DNA of 58,795 bases, taken from an uncultured Aquimarina sp. (GTDB lineage Bacteria > Bacteroidota > Bacteroidia > Flavobacteriales > Flavobacteriaceae). The DNA lies in assembly GCA_947493495.1 (NCBI GenBank), contig CANLRN010000020.1, positions 1-58,795 on the forward strand. The letters run 5' to 3'. The translations under genes were made by a program, and so were the position numbers. The notes under the pieces were generated by a model, which was not told the DNA's origin, did not search any database, and saw only the letters and a list, made by a program, of their open reading frames with translations. Below, piece after piece: positions 37,405 to 47,072 of the stretch (its first letter is position 1; each line of letters starts with the position of its first letter).

Positions 37405-38208
37405 ATGAATATAAAAGATAAAGTAGCTATTGTAACAGGTGGTGGTGGCGTATTAGGAGGAAATATTGCAAAACATCTGGTAACAGTTGGATGTAAGGTA
37501 GTGATTCTGGATATTAGAGAAGAAAACGTCAAAAATAGAATTACCGAATTAGAGCATATAGGAGGCGATGCCATAGGTTTTGTATCTAACGTTCTAGACA
37601 TTGATGAAATGAAAGAAACCAAGCAAAAAATTCTGGATAAATATCAGAAAATTGATATTCTAATCAACGCAGCAGGGGGCAATTTACCTGGAGCAACACT
37701 AACAGAAGAACAAAGTATCTTTGATATGAAGATAACAGACTTTGAAAAAGTAACCGCACTTAATCTAAATGGAACGATCTACCCCTGTATGGTATTTGGA
37801 GAGGCTATGGCCGAGCAGGGTAGTGGGGCTATAGTAAATATATCTTCAATGGCCACTCTTTCTGCAATCACACGAGTACCTGGTTATTCAGTAGCAAAAA
37901 GTGGTATTGATATTTTTACAAAATGGTTAGCAATGGAATTGGGGACAAAGTTTGGTGAAAAAGTAAGAGTAAATGCAATTGCCCCAGGCTTTTTTATTGG
38001 TGATCAAAACAGAAAAGTTTTGATTAATGAAGATGGTTCTTATACTGAAAGAAGTAAAAAAGTTTTAGCGAGAACTCCAATGGGACGCTTTGGAAATATA
38101 AACGAATTGAATGGTATTGTAAATTTCTTGTGTTCAGAATCTGCCAGCTTTATTACAGGAGCCATAATTCCAGTAGACGGAGGGTTTAGTTCATTTAGTG
38201 GTGTATAG
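37405..38208 (+). CDS. SDR-type D-fructuronate reductase (mannonate oxidoreductase)
   Basis: Cytosolic short-chain dehydrogenase, 267 residues. The cofactor motif is TGGGGVLGG (near 11-19), NAAGG near 89-93, catalytic Ser in NISSMA and Tyr/Lys in GYSVAKSG. The extra segment DMKITDFEKVTALNLNGT and the motif GFFIGDQNRK resemble the fructuronate reductase (UxuB-type SDR) of Bacteroidota, which converts D-fructuronate to D-mannonate with NADH. Mannonate dehydratase follows 163 bp downstream, which supports this. A general 3-oxoacyl-ACP or kduD-like reductase is the alternative. It lies just after the operon terminator and probably has its own promoter in 37290-37404. Confidence 0.75.
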   Translation: MNIKDKVAIVTGGGGVLGGNIAKHLVTVGCKVVILDIREENVKNRITELEHIGGDAIGFVSNVLDIDEMKETKQKILDKYQKIDILINAAGGNLPGATLTEEQSIFDMKITDFEKVTALNLNGTIYPCMVFGEAMAEQGSGAIVNISSMATLSAITRVPGYSVAKSGIDIFTKWLAMELGTKFGEKVRVNAIAPGFFIGDQNRKVLINEDGSYTERSKKVLARTPMGRFGNINELNGIVNFLCSESASFITGAIIPVDGGFSSFSGV

Positions 38209-38268
38209 AAAGGATACTGTCTTGAAAAATAGTAACGCATAAGACTTTAGATGTACTCGATAATCGAG

Positions 38269-38347
38269 ATTCAAATGCTCCGAGGCTTATCTCGAAATTT
38301 GGAAGTTATAACCATTGAATGCCTCGTGGGCTTGCCCAGAGTAGTTG
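38269..38347. repeat. Possible REP-like repeat pair between the uronate genes
   Basis: Two related, roughly 33-bp units occur in direct order (38269-38301 and 38314-38347). Both have ATT, a short spacer, TGC and then a small GC-rich hairpin (CGAG/CTCG, and GGGC/GCCC). CTCGATAATCGAG just before the first unit is another short palindrome. The pattern resembles intergenic REP-type repeats. Confidence 0.35.
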
Positions 38348-38371
38348 ACCAAAAACGTATAAAATAGAAGA

Positions 38372-39589
38372 ATGAATTTAACAAAAACACTTAGGTGGTT
38401 TGGAGAAAAGGACACCATAAGTCTACCTGAAATAGCACAAACAGGAGCAACAGGTATAGTTACTGCATTACACCACATACCCAACGGTGAAGTTTGGACA
38501 AAAGAAGAAATTAGAAAGACTAAAAAAAATATTGAAGATCATGGTCTCACTTGGGAAGTTGTAGAGAGTCTTCCTGTTACTGAGGATATAAAAAAAGGAA
38601 CAGAACTCAGAGATCTTCATATCGAAAATTATAAAGAGAGCATTAAAAACTTAGGAGAATTTGGTATAAAAACGATTTGTTACAACTTCATGCCAGTGTT
38701 GGATTGGGCCAGAACCGATCTTAGTTATACGTTACCCAACGGAACTGAAGCTATGTATTTTGGGATGAACGAATTTGCAATGTTCGACCTGTTTATTCTG
38801 AAACGACCAAATGCTACCCTGAGTTATTCTGAAGAAAGAATAAAAGCAGCCGAAACTTTGCTAAAATCTTTAAAATCAGAAGAAAAAGAACAGATAGGCT
38901 ATAATATTATTGTGAAAACGCAATCATTTATAGATGGTGCCATCAAAGAAGGTGAAAAGGATTATTTACGTTTGTTCAATGAGCTTTTAAAAGCTTATGA
39001 TGGAATTGATAAAAGCAAGCTCAGAGAAAATTTCTCGTTCTTTTTAAACGAAATTATCCCTGTGGCAGAAAAATATTCAGTCAATATGGCGGTACACCCA
39101 GATGACCCACCATTTCCACTTTTGGGGTTGCCACGTATAGTAAGTTGTGAAGAAGATATTAATTGGCTTTATAATGCCAACAAATCACAAAATCATGGAC
39201 TTACTTTTTGTTCTGGATCTTTTGGAGCTAGAAAAGACAACAAACTTCCAGAGTTATTTAAAAAATACGGTGATCGGGTGCATTTCATACATTTAAGAGC
39301 TACAAAAGTCTTACCGAATGGTGATTTCTTTGAGACTGAGCATTTAGATGATGATTCTGACCTTCCTAGCCTTATGAAAGCTATCATAGAAGAACAGATA
39401 AAACGAAAGACCATCGGTAGACAAGACATTGATATCCCAATGAGACCAGACCATGGACATAAAATTCTCGATGATTTTACCAGAGAAACCAATCCAGGAT
39501 ATCCACTTCTTGGTAGAGTAAAGGGTTTAGCCGAACTTAGTGGTTTAGAAAAAGGCTTAAAACATCTTTTGGTAGATAAATTAAATTAG
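38372..39589 (+). CDS. uxuA: Mannonate dehydratase
   Basis: Cytosolic enzyme (EC 4.2.1.8) of 405 residues that dehydrates D-mannonate to 2-keto-3-deoxygluconate. The start MNLTKTLRWFGEKDTISLPEIAQTGATGI, the block ALHHIPNGEVWTKEEI, YNFMPVLDWARTDLSY, the metal-binding stretch PDDPPFPLLGLPRIVS, FCSGSFGARKDN and HLRATK, and DIPMRPDHGHKILDD are all family hallmarks. It lies after the fructuronate reductase in the same direction. Together they make KDG from D-glucuronate once an isomerase (UxaC) has acted; neither isomerase nor KDG kinase is in this window, and the aldolase here is dead. This strongly supports D-glucuronate in the substrate. Confidence 0.95.
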   Translation: MNLTKTLRWFGEKDTISLPEIAQTGATGIVTALHHIPNGEVWTKEEIRKTKKNIEDHGLTWEVVESLPVTEDIKKGTELRDLHIENYKESIKNLGEFGIKTICYNFMPVLDWARTDLSYTLPNGTEAMYFGMNEFAMFDLFILKRPNATLSYSEERIKAAETLLKSLKSEEKEQIGYNIIVKTQSFIDGAIKEGEKDYLRLFNELLKAYDGIDKSKLRENFSFFLNEIIPVAEKYSVNMAVHPDDPPFPLLGLPRIVSCEEDINWLYNANKSQNHGLTFCSGSFGARKDNKLPELFKKYGDRVHFIHLRATKVLPNGDFFETEHLDDDSDLPSLMKAIIEEQIKRKTIGRQDIDIPMRPDHGHKILDDFTRETNPGYPLLGRVKGLAELSGLEKGLKHLLVDKLN

Positions 39590-39650
39590 CAATACTGTTT
39601 TTTTGATTTGTTTAGTTTGAATTAAATCATTTTATTATATAAAAACGTAT

Positions 39651-41027
39651 ATGATTGTATTAGAGTTTACTACATTTTTAGGTCGTTTTCATCCACTATT
39701 TGTACATCTCCCAATTGGATTTGTATTTTTGGCGATTCTATTGGAATGGTGGCAATCTTTCAAAAAACCCAAAAAAATAAATCCACTAATTTCCATAGGA
39801 TGGTTTTTAAGTGGGCTGAGTACTATAATGGCCGTACTTTGTGGTTGGTATTTAGGTGAAACAGGCCTCTATGAGGAAGAAGAACTTTTTCTTCATAGAT
39901 GGTTGGGTATTGTTTTGGTACCGATTTTCTTTGTAGGGTGGTGGTTAAAAAAACACTATTCTAGCTTCCCCAAAATAGTACAACATGGATTTAATATACT
40001 GATTATCGTTTTACTTTCTATAGAAGGTCACAAAGGAGGAAATCTAACTCACGGGGAGACTTATTTGACTGAGTTTGCACCAGAACCTCTGAAAAATATT
40101 TTGGGTGCTAAAGACCAAAAAGTTACTAAACAATTTCAGTCGATTAATCCAGATTCGATTAAGGTTTATGATGATTTGATATATCCTATCTTTGAGAATA
40201 GTTGTATTGCTTGTCATAGCGATGAGGTCAAACGAGGAGGTTTGAATATGGCACATGCGGATTCGTTGATGTTCGGAGGCAGTAATGCCCCTGTAGTAAT
40301 TAAGGGCAATGCAGCAGATAGTGAGATTTTTAGAAGAATTACATTACCTCAAAAAAGCACTAAGTTCATGCCTCCAACAAAAAAGGTGCTGACGTATGAC
40401 CAAATTAAGACCATTGAATGGTGGATAGATCAGGGTGCATCTTTTAATGCTACTATAGCAGATGTTGAAGTAAGCAAGAGTATGAAATCTGTTTTACTAA
40501 GACAATACGGTCTGAATACTGAACCTCGGCCTTGGTACGAGAAAGTAAGAATTTTGCCCTTGGATAGCACCAAGATTTCTGCTATACGCCAACAGGGATT
40601 TAGAGTAAATATTTTAGGAGAAGAAATCCCCTTGCTTGATATACAGTATACTGGTAGTGATTTGACCCTTGAGAAAATAAAAACCCTTGAAGTGGCCAAA
40701 AACCATATTACTTGGTTAGCACTTTCTGGTACAAATGTAAAAAATGAATGGTTGTCTGGGATATCAAATTTTTCAAATTTAACACGTTTAGAACTTGATC
40801 ATACTGTAATTGCTGACGAAGGTGTTGTTTACCTTAAAGGGTTGAAACATCTAGAAGTACTTAATCTTTATGCCACAGAGGTAGGTAATGCATCACTTAT
40901 TATTATTAAAGAACTTCCAGAACTCAAAAGAGTTTATTTATCTAAAACTAGGGTAGTTCCAGAAGATGGAATGAATCTTGATAATGATAATTCAAAACTG
41001 TCTGTTATTATTACTGCTAAAGATTAA
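39651..41027 (+). CDS. DUF2231 membrane protein fused to cytochrome c-like and LRR-like domains
   Basis: Membrane protein of 458 residues. Four helices in the first 125 residues (FHPLFVHLPIGFVFLAILLE, and later) form a DUF2231-type region; then an exported cytochrome c-like domain (PSCyt1/planctomycete type) carries CIACH (C185, C188, H189) and a likely Met ligand in KFMPPTKK. The C-terminal third (about 350-440) has leucine-rich repeat-like units. Such proteins probably pass electrons at the periplasmic side; substrates are unknown. It is transcribed from uxuA's direction, 62 bp later, and is convergent with the beta-propeller gene. It probably works with the PSD1-type gene at 43722. Confidence 0.8.
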   Translation: MIVLEFTTFLGRFHPLFVHLPIGFVFLAILLEWWQSFKKPKKINPLISIGWFLSGLSTIMAVLCGWYLGETGLYEEEELFLHRWLGIVLVPIFFVGWWLKKHYSSFPKIVQHGFNILIIVLLSIEGHKGGNLTHGETYLTEFAPEPLKNILGAKDQKVTKQFQSINPDSIKVYDDLIYPIFENSCIACHSDEVKRGGLNMAHADSLMFGGSNAPVVIKGNAADSEIFRRITLPQKSTKFMPPTKKVLTYDQIKTIEWWIDQGASFNATIADVEVSKSMKSVLLRQYGLNTEPRPWYEKVRILPLDSTKISAIRQQGFRVNILGEEIPLLDIQYTGSDLTLEKIKTLEVAKNHITWLALSGTNVKNEWLSGISNFSNLTRLELDHTVIADEGVVYLKGLKHLEVLNLYATEVGNASLIIIKELPELKRVYLSKTRVVPEDGMNLDNDNSKLSVIITAKD

Positions 41028-41111
41028 ACCAGCTAATTTTATCTGTTATAGACCTTAACTTAACGATAGTGATGAATTGGGTAATCTATTGAAAGTAAGT
41101 ATAATGATTGG

Positions 41112-42182
41112 TTAGACTCGGTGTAGTTTATAGGGATAAACACCCCCAGCATTCCATTGGCAGACATATAAGTTCTTATTTTTATCAATGCACACATCAT
41201 GACAATTTTTAAAAACAGGTTGATCTTGTAACATCAGTTTTAATTTCCCATTTTCATCATACTTGGGTGCTGTTCCTCCTGGATTGGATATCACTTTATT
41301 TTCTTTATCCAAAATAGTTACAAAACCCTTGTTTAATTGCATATTATAGTTGCCCTTTTCCATTCCAAAGCAAACACCAGAATAGACGTTTTCTCCATCT
41401 ATAACTGGGCGACTCACAAAAAGTCCCGGCATGTAGTAGCTTTCGATAAACTCACCCTCCAAAGAAAAGCGTTTAAAAGTATTTTTAATTCGTGCAGTAC
41501 AGAGTAGCGTAGGGTTCTCTGGATCTCTAGTATCTAGGGCAACTCCGTGAGCTTGTTTGAATTTTTTCTCATTTAAGAAGCTGTCACCCCCAAATTTTCG
41601 GATAAAATTTCCTTTTAGGTCATATTGCAATATATACTGTGATCCGTATCCGTCTGCGACATAAACATCTCCATTAGGACCAATAGCCGTTTCTGTTGGC
41701 TTATAAGGCATTTTATCACTATAGGCTTCAATTTTTGATGGATGCTTAAGTTCACCAAGGATTTTTCCATTCAAGGTAGTTTTGATTACTCTGCCCAAAC
41801 TTGGATCAGTGATGTAAAGCACTTCTTCACCCCCTTCGTTATGTATAGTCAGGCCATGAGCTTGTGGTAAATTTAATGACCAGTTATCTAGTAATTTTCC
41901 CGAAGTATCGTAAATTAAAATATTATTTTTTATATGGTCGGTTAACAGAATAAGCCTTTCTTTACTATCCATTACCATCTCATGGCAATTTCTGACTGGA
42001 TGTTTTTCAGGATTTAGGTTTCCCCATTCCTTTTCTACCCGAAATGTAAAATCGTTATGACCTATTACTTTATCATCAAGCCTGGTCTTGTTATGGTGAA
42101 TATAAAATGGAACACTGGGTGTGACCATTAAACTGGTAAGGCTCAGAGAGGTTTTTTTTACAAATTGTCTTCTATTTTCCAT
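41112..42182 (-). CDS. Tat-exported NHL/6-bladed beta-propeller protein
   Basis: Secreted propeller of 356 residues. The N-terminus MENRRQFVKKTSLSLTSLMV has the twin-arginine pattern RRQFVKK, and the following hydrophobic run is short, as in Tat signals. The rest consists of NHL-type repeats (HGLTIHNEGGEEVLYITDPS, TAIGPNGDVYVADGYGSQYI, HGVALDTRDPENPTLLC, HDVCIDKNKNLYVCQW). The gene is 4 bp after the DUF1501 gene and part of its operon. Related proteins are described only as 6-bladed propellers, and some are lactonases. The conserved Cys-His-Asp (NCHDVC) is notable, but function cannot be assigned. Confidence 0.8.
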   Translation of the reverse strand: MENRRQFVKKTSLSLTSLMVTPSVPFYIHHNKTRLDDKVIGHNDFTFRVEKEWGNLNPEKHPVRNCHEMVMDSKERLILLTDHIKNNILIYDTSGKLLDNWSLNLPQAHGLTIHNEGGEEVLYITDPSLGRVIKTTLNGKILGELKHPSKIEAYSDKMPYKPTETAIGPNGDVYVADGYGSQYILQYDLKGNFIRKFGGDSFLNEKKFKQAHGVALDTRDPENPTLLCTARIKNTFKRFSLEGEFIESYYMPGLFVSRPVIDGENVYSGVCFGMEKGNYNMQLNKGFVTILDKENKVISNPGGTAPKYDENGKLKLMLQDQPVFKNCHDVCIDKNKNLYVCQWNAGGVYPYKLHRV

Positions 42183-42186
42183 AGTG

Positions 42187-43665
42187 TTATGCTAGAATAT
42201 CTTTTACCACATGACCATGCACATCTGTTAAGCGGTATCTGCGGCCTTGATGTTTGAAGGTTAATCTTTCATGATCCATTCCCAGAAGATGTAACAAGGT
42301 AGCCTGAAAGTCGTGCACATGAACTCCGTTCTGTACCACGTTGTAACTGAAATCATCAGTTTCTCCGTAGACTATACCAGGCTTGACCCCTGCGCCAGCC
42401 ATCCACATGGTAAAGCATCCTGGGTGATGATCTCTACCGTAGTCAGTAGCTGTTAACCTACCCTGTGAAAAACTAGTACGACCAAATTCGCCACCCCAAA
42501 TGACTAAGGTATCTTCTAGCAAACCACGTTGTTTTAAATCTGTGATGAGCCCTGCAGTGGCTTGGTCGGTGTCCATTGCTTGTGCCTTTATTCCTTTGGG
42601 AAGATGTCCATGTTGATCCCATCCCATATGGTATAGTTGTATAAACTTCACGTCTTTTTCTGCCAGACGGCGGGCTTGAAGACAGTTAGCCGCATAAGTT
42701 CCAGGCTTTCGAGCATCCTCACCATATAATTTATAAATGTGTTCTGGTTCTTCAGAAACATCTACAGCATCAGGAACTGAATTTTGCATGCGGTATGCCA
42801 TTTCATACTGGTTGATTTTTGATTGAATTTCGGGGTCGTTCCATAAATTATATTGTTCATTATTGAGGTTCTTAATGTAATTTAGTGCCCTTCTGCGGTC
42901 TTCATTATCTACTCCATGAGGATTATTTAAGTACAATACAGGATCCTTACCAGAACGAAATTGTACACCTTGATGATGAGAAGGAAGAAAACCATTGCCC
43001 CATGCAGCAGAACTTAAGGGTTGTGCCCCTCCTGAACTACCTTTGGAGAGCATAACCACAAAATTTGGTAAATTCTCATTATCACTACCGAGTCCATAGC
43101 TAAGCCACGAACCTATAGAGGGTCTTCCGCTGATTTGTGATCCGGTCTGTACAAACATCATAGCAGGTTCATGGTTAATCGCATCGGTATGCATCGATTT
43201 GATGATGCATAGATCATCAACAACCTTTGCCGTATGTGGAAAAAGTTCACTCACCCAAGCACCAGATTGGCCATACTGCTTAAAATCATAAATGGACTTT
43301 ACTAAAGGGAAAGTAGATTGATCCGTTACCATACCAGAGTTTCGTTGTGTACCCCTAACAGAATCAGGAATCTCCTGTGCATGCCATTTGGTCAGTGCAG
43401 GTTTATAATCAAAAGTCTCCAATTGTGAAGGACCACCACTTTGAAAAAGGTAGATAATTCGCTTTGCTTTGGCAGGAAAGTGTGTGCCGCTCAATATGCT
43501 ACTAACATCATTTTTTGAAGAGTTACTAGAAACCAATGAATTGGCAAAGGAATTTGTTGAACCTAACATGCTGGATAATGCTATGGATCCAAAACCAAGC
43601 GAGGCTTTTTTTAGAAAACTCCTTCGAGTTTCTTGAAATAGTTGTTTTTTTAAAAAATCGTCCAT
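42187..43665 (-). CDS. DUF1501 family Tat-exported protein (sulfatase-like fold)
   Basis: Exported protein of 492 residues. The twin-arginine signal QETRRSFLKKASLGFGSIAL (RR at 14-15) is clear. The core is alkaline-phosphatase/sulfatase-like: IYLFQSGGPSQLETFDYKP near the start, LVIWGGEFGRTSFSQG and GRDHHPGCFTMWMAGAGVKP late. These are metal-site blocks of DUF1501, whose biochemical function is unknown. The gene lies 56 bp after the PSD1-type gene and 4 bp before the propeller gene. In Planctomycetes DUF1501 and DUF1549/1553 genes are almost always paired, as here. Confidence 0.92.
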   Translation of the reverse strand: MDDFLKKQLFQETRRSFLKKASLGFGSIALSSMLGSTNSFANSLVSSNSSKNDVSSILSGTHFPAKAKRIIYLFQSGGPSQLETFDYKPALTKWHAQEIPDSVRGTQRNSGMVTDQSTFPLVKSIYDFKQYGQSGAWVSELFPHTAKVVDDLCIIKSMHTDAINHEPAMMFVQTGSQISGRPSIGSWLSYGLGSDNENLPNFVVMLSKGSSGGAQPLSSAAWGNGFLPSHHQGVQFRSGKDPVLYLNNPHGVDNEDRRRALNYIKNLNNEQYNLWNDPEIQSKINQYEMAYRMQNSVPDAVDVSEEPEHIYKLYGEDARKPGTYAANCLQARRLAEKDVKFIQLYHMGWDQHGHLPKGIKAQAMDTDQATAGLITDLKQRGLLEDTLVIWGGEFGRTSFSQGRLTATDYGRDHHPGCFTMWMAGAGVKPGIVYGETDDFSYNVVQNGVHVHDFQATLLHLLGMDHERLTFKHQGRRYRLTDVHGHVVKDILA

Positions 43666-43721
43666 TCTTTTTTGTTTAAAATTGCTTTGGTTATGAATTG
43701 CAATTCAGCAATAAGAACCAA

Positions 43722-46700
43722 TTACCTTATGGTGTAAGCTTCTGAGGTGTTCATGATTCCGTTTACTACTGTTGCCAAAGCTGCCACTTCTATTGGATCA
43801 GAAGTTTCCTTTATCCTAGTTTCACCCATATTAAGATAAGAAATAGCATCTTCTTTATTTGTAGAAAATCGTTGTAGCTCATCATTATAAAAATTACTTA
43901 ATAGTTCCATTTCCTTTGTTGAAGGTTTTCGTCCTGTACTCAATTGAAATGCAGCTTGCAACTGATTTTTATTATCATCGCCAATAGATTCTATCAGATT
44001 TTCTGCCAACACATATGATGCTTCAACAAATTGTGGATCATTGAGCAGTACTAATGCTTGCAATGGCGTACTGGTCTGTCTCCGTTTCACTGTACATACG
44101 CTGCGATCACCCACATCAAAAATCTGCATTGAAGGTGGAGCAGAGGTTCGTTTCCAAATGGTATACAAACTTCTACGATAAAGACCTTCACCCGGTACTT
44201 GTTTATATTTGTAACGCCACCATTTATTACTGATTTCGTCCCATAATCCATCAGGTTGATATGGATATACGCTTGAGCCTCCAATTTTTCTTGACAATAG
44301 ACCACTTATAGTCAATGCATTATCTCTTACCATTTCTGCTGACATCCGTGAGCTTGGACCTCTGGCTAACAGAGTGTTATCTATATCAATATCTAATAGT
44401 TTGGGATTAATTTCTGAGCTCTGTTGATATGTTGCGGACATTACGATTAATTTGTGCATTTTCTTAATGTCCCAACCAGATTCCATAAATTCAACAGCCA
44501 ACCAATCCAATAATTTAGGGTGTGAAGGTAAGTCTCCTTGATTACCAAAATCATCAGATGAAGGTACCAAGCCTTTACCAAAATGTTGTTGCCATATTCT
44601 ATTTACAAACACTCTTGCTGTAATTGGATTTTTTTTATCAAATAACCATTTAGAAAGACCTAGTCTATTTCTTGGTAAGTTATCATCAAATGGCATTATA
44701 GCTTCGGGAACATCTGGTTGCACTTCTTCAGAAGGAGCATCATACACACCTCTATCTAGTATGTAAGTAGGTCTTAGTTCTGGTAAATCACCCAAAACCA
44801 TGATCTCTTTAATTGGCTCTATTTCTTCTATTTTTTGCTTACGTAATTCTTGTATTTTTTTGCGTTTTTGTTCTGAGTTTTTCTCAATACTTTTATAGTA
44901 AAAATCTTTTAACAGGTTCTTGTTTTCTTTTAAAACAGCTAATTCTAAAGCTCTTTCAGGTGAGTTGTCATAAAGCACTTCTAAAGCAGATAATTCTCTG
45001 TTGTATATTTTAAGATTATCGACACCTCCATCTTTAAAGGTTTTAAATTTATCACGTACCCCCATAGTAAATCCCTTAAAACCATAAGTATGTATGTTTT
45101 TCTTATATAGTATGGATTTATAAAGGTTGTCTATTTCAACTGTTAAAGGCACCTCTTTACCATCGACATAAATTTTTAAACCAGATGCTTTTGCAAGCCC
45201 ATCGTAAGAAACGGTCACATTATTCCATTTCTTTGTAGCAATAGGTTCTTTTGTTTTAACTTGAATAGCATTGGTAGGCCATGATCTAGATAGAACAAAT
45301 TTTAAATGGTTATCTTCTAAATAAAGGGAATACCCTTTTAGCCCCAGACGTTTTTCCTCACAGTGTGTAAAAACAGCAGCATCTTCATAAATAGTCTCAG
45401 GATATAGGGATAAGGAAATTGTAAAAGGATCAGATTGATCAAACCACCCAAGCTTTTTTGGCAATGTAACCGTAGTATAATCATCAAAAAATAACGCCTT
45501 ACCACTTTCTACATTAACAACTTTAGGTTCATTAACAAGTGCTGGTTTTCTATTGCCTGTTATATTGGGTGTATTGTACTTTTTCTTTTCTATTAATTTA
45601 TATTGATTAAAATTAAAATCTGCAACTTTTCCTTTGTTAAGCCCTTCATTTAATTCTATTTGAAGATTATCATAAAAAGATTTTGATAGTTTAAGCTCTT
45701 CTAAACTCTTATTTTGTATTGAGGTTAATTCATTTTTTGTTTCGTTGATAATATTATCAATATATTGTAGCATTTTTTCTTGCTCATCATTTGTGAGTAA
45801 TAAGGCTGGTCCAGGAACTTGGGCAGGCCCATAAACAGCAGTCCCTAGCTCATTTGTACTATTAAAAAACGCAAAAAGTTCATAATGGTCTTTTTGACTG
45901 ATAGGGTCATATTTATGATCATGACAACGTGCGCACTCTACGCTAAGACCTAAAAAGGCCTTCCCAACCGTTAGTGTTCGATCAGCCACATACTCCACCC
46001 GATATTCTTCATATATTATACCTGCTTCAGAGTTTTTTCTATGCAGACGATTAAAGGCAGTTGCCAAAATACTTTGCTGTGTAGGGTTCTGAATAAGATC
46101 ACCTGCCAGTTGTAAGGTAGAAAATTGATCATAAGGCATGTTTTTATTAAAGGCATCTATGACCCAATCTCTATAGGGGCTGAAGTCGCGATGTTTATCA
46201 TCAAGGTAACCGTCGCTATCAGCATATCTGGCTACATCCATCCAATCAGCAGCCATCCGTTCCCCGTAAGTTTTGGAAATCAATAACCTATCAACTAATT
46301 TTTCGTAAGCATTATCAGAAGTGTCATCAACAAAATCCTTGATTTCTTGTAAGCTTGGTGGAAGCCCTGTTAAACCAAAACTCAACCTTCGTATCAATAT
46401 TTCTTTGGATGCCCTTTCTGAAGGTTGTAATTTTTCGTTTTCTAGTTTGCGCACTACAAAATGATCAATTTCATTTTTTACCCATGCCTTTGAATCATTG
46501 TCTAACTCTGGAAGTTCTTCTTTTTGAGGTTTGATGAAAGACCAATGTTTTTTATATTTAGCTCCTTGGTCAATCCATTTGGTTATAATAGCTTTCTCTT
46601 TACTGGTTAAGCTCACATTAAAATTAGTTGGAGGCATTTTTAGTTCTGGGTCTTCAGATAAGATTCTATTAATAACTTCGCTTTGTCCAGGCTTACCAGG

Positions 46701-46964
46701 TACAATAGGATGTTTTCCGGAATCTTTTAAAGCTTCATAAGCATTTTTAGCAATATCCAATCGAAGACCTGCTTTTTGATTTGCCATATCTGGTCCATGA
46801 CAGGCAAAACATTTATCGGACAAAATTGGCTTTACGTGGTAATTAAAGTCGATTTTTTCTGGAATTTCCTTCATAACTATTTCAATCTCTTCTGGAGCGT
46901 TAAATCCACAACTTAAGAAGAGTACCGAAGAGGCTGAAAATAAAACGTTGAAAAAGAATCTCAT
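43722..46964 (-). CDS. PSD1-type multidomain secreted cytochrome protein (PSCyt1-DUF1549-LamG-DUF1553)
   Basis: Large outer lipoprotein of 1080 residues. The lipobox is VLFLSC (Cys at 19). The PSCyt1 domain carries CFACH (C52, C55, H56) with a probable Met ligand in LKMPPTNFN. The DUF1549 domain (about 160-370) holds a second C-x-x-C-H, in ECARCHDHKYDP (about 346-350). A concanavalin/LamG-like domain (about 500-660) follows, then DUF1553 (about 770-1040; NRIWQQHFGKGLVPSSDDFG, LARGPSSRMSAEMVRDNALT). It heads the minus-strand operon PSD1, DUF1501, propeller. Such proteins are abundant in Planctomycetes beside sulfatases and their role is unproven. A haem-linked oxidation of sugars or sugar acids is a guess. 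Confidence 0.9.
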   Translation of the reverse strand: MRFFFNVLFSASSVLFLSCGFNAPEEIEIVMKEIPEKIDFNYHVKPILSDKCFACHGPDMANQKAGLRLDIAKNAYEALKDSGKHPIVPGKPGQSEVINRILSEDPELKMPPTNFNVSLTSKEKAIITKWIDQGAKYKKHWSFIKPQKEELPELDNDSKAWVKNEIDHFVVRKLENEKLQPSERASKEILIRRLSFGLTGLPPSLQEIKDFVDDTSDNAYEKLVDRLLISKTYGERMAADWMDVARYADSDGYLDDKHRDFSPYRDWVIDAFNKNMPYDQFSTLQLAGDLIQNPTQQSILATAFNRLHRKNSEAGIIYEEYRVEYVADRTLTVGKAFLGLSVECARCHDHKYDPISQKDHYELFAFFNSTNELGTAVYGPAQVPGPALLLTNDEQEKMLQYIDNIINETKNELTSIQNKSLEELKLSKSFYDNLQIELNEGLNKGKVADFNFNQYKLIEKKKYNTPNITGNRKPALVNEPKVVNVESGKALFFDDYTTVTLPKKLGWFDQSDPFTISLSLYPETIYEDAAVFTHCEEKRLGLKGYSLYLEDNHLKFVLSRSWPTNAIQVKTKEPIATKKWNNVTVSYDGLAKASGLKIYVDGKEVPLTVEIDNLYKSILYKKNIHTYGFKGFTMGVRDKFKTFKDGGVDNLKIYNRELSALEVLYDNSPERALELAVLKENKNLLKDFYYKSIEKNSEQKRKKIQELRKQKIEEIEPIKEIMVLGDLPELRPTYILDRGVYDAPSEEVQPDVPEAIMPFDDNLPRNRLGLSKWLFDKKNPITARVFVNRIWQQHFGKGLVPSSDDFGNQGDLPSHPKLLDWLAVEFMESGWDIKKMHKLIVMSATYQQSSEINPKLLDIDIDNTLLARGPSSRMSAEMVRDNALTISGLLSRKIGGSSVYPYQPDGLWDEISNKWWRYKYKQVPGEGLYRRSLYTIWKRTSAPPSMQIFDVGDRSVCTVKRRQTSTPLQALVLLNDPQFVEASYVLAENLIESIGDDNKNQLQAAFQLSTGRKPSTKEMELLSNFYNDELQRFSTNKEDAISYLNMGETRIKETSDPIEVAALATVVNGIMNTSEAYTIR

Positions 46965-47011
46965 ATTTTAAAATTTTCTCAAAAATAATTTAATATATTT
47001 ATAGATAAAGC

Positions 47012-47033
47012 GTTAAAAAACTGTGTTTTTAAC
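47012..47033. promoter_or_regulatory. Inverted repeat in the divergent promoter region of the PSD1 operon
   Basis: GTTAAAAA and TTTTTAAC form perfect 8-bp arms around ACTGTG. It lies in the 108-bp gap between the PSD1-type gene (minus) and the ToxR-like regulator (plus), a likely site for that regulator. AT richness makes chance possible. Confidence 0.35.
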
Positions 47034-47072
47034 AGTTAAAAAAGTACTTTTAAAGCTTTAATAAATTGTTTT

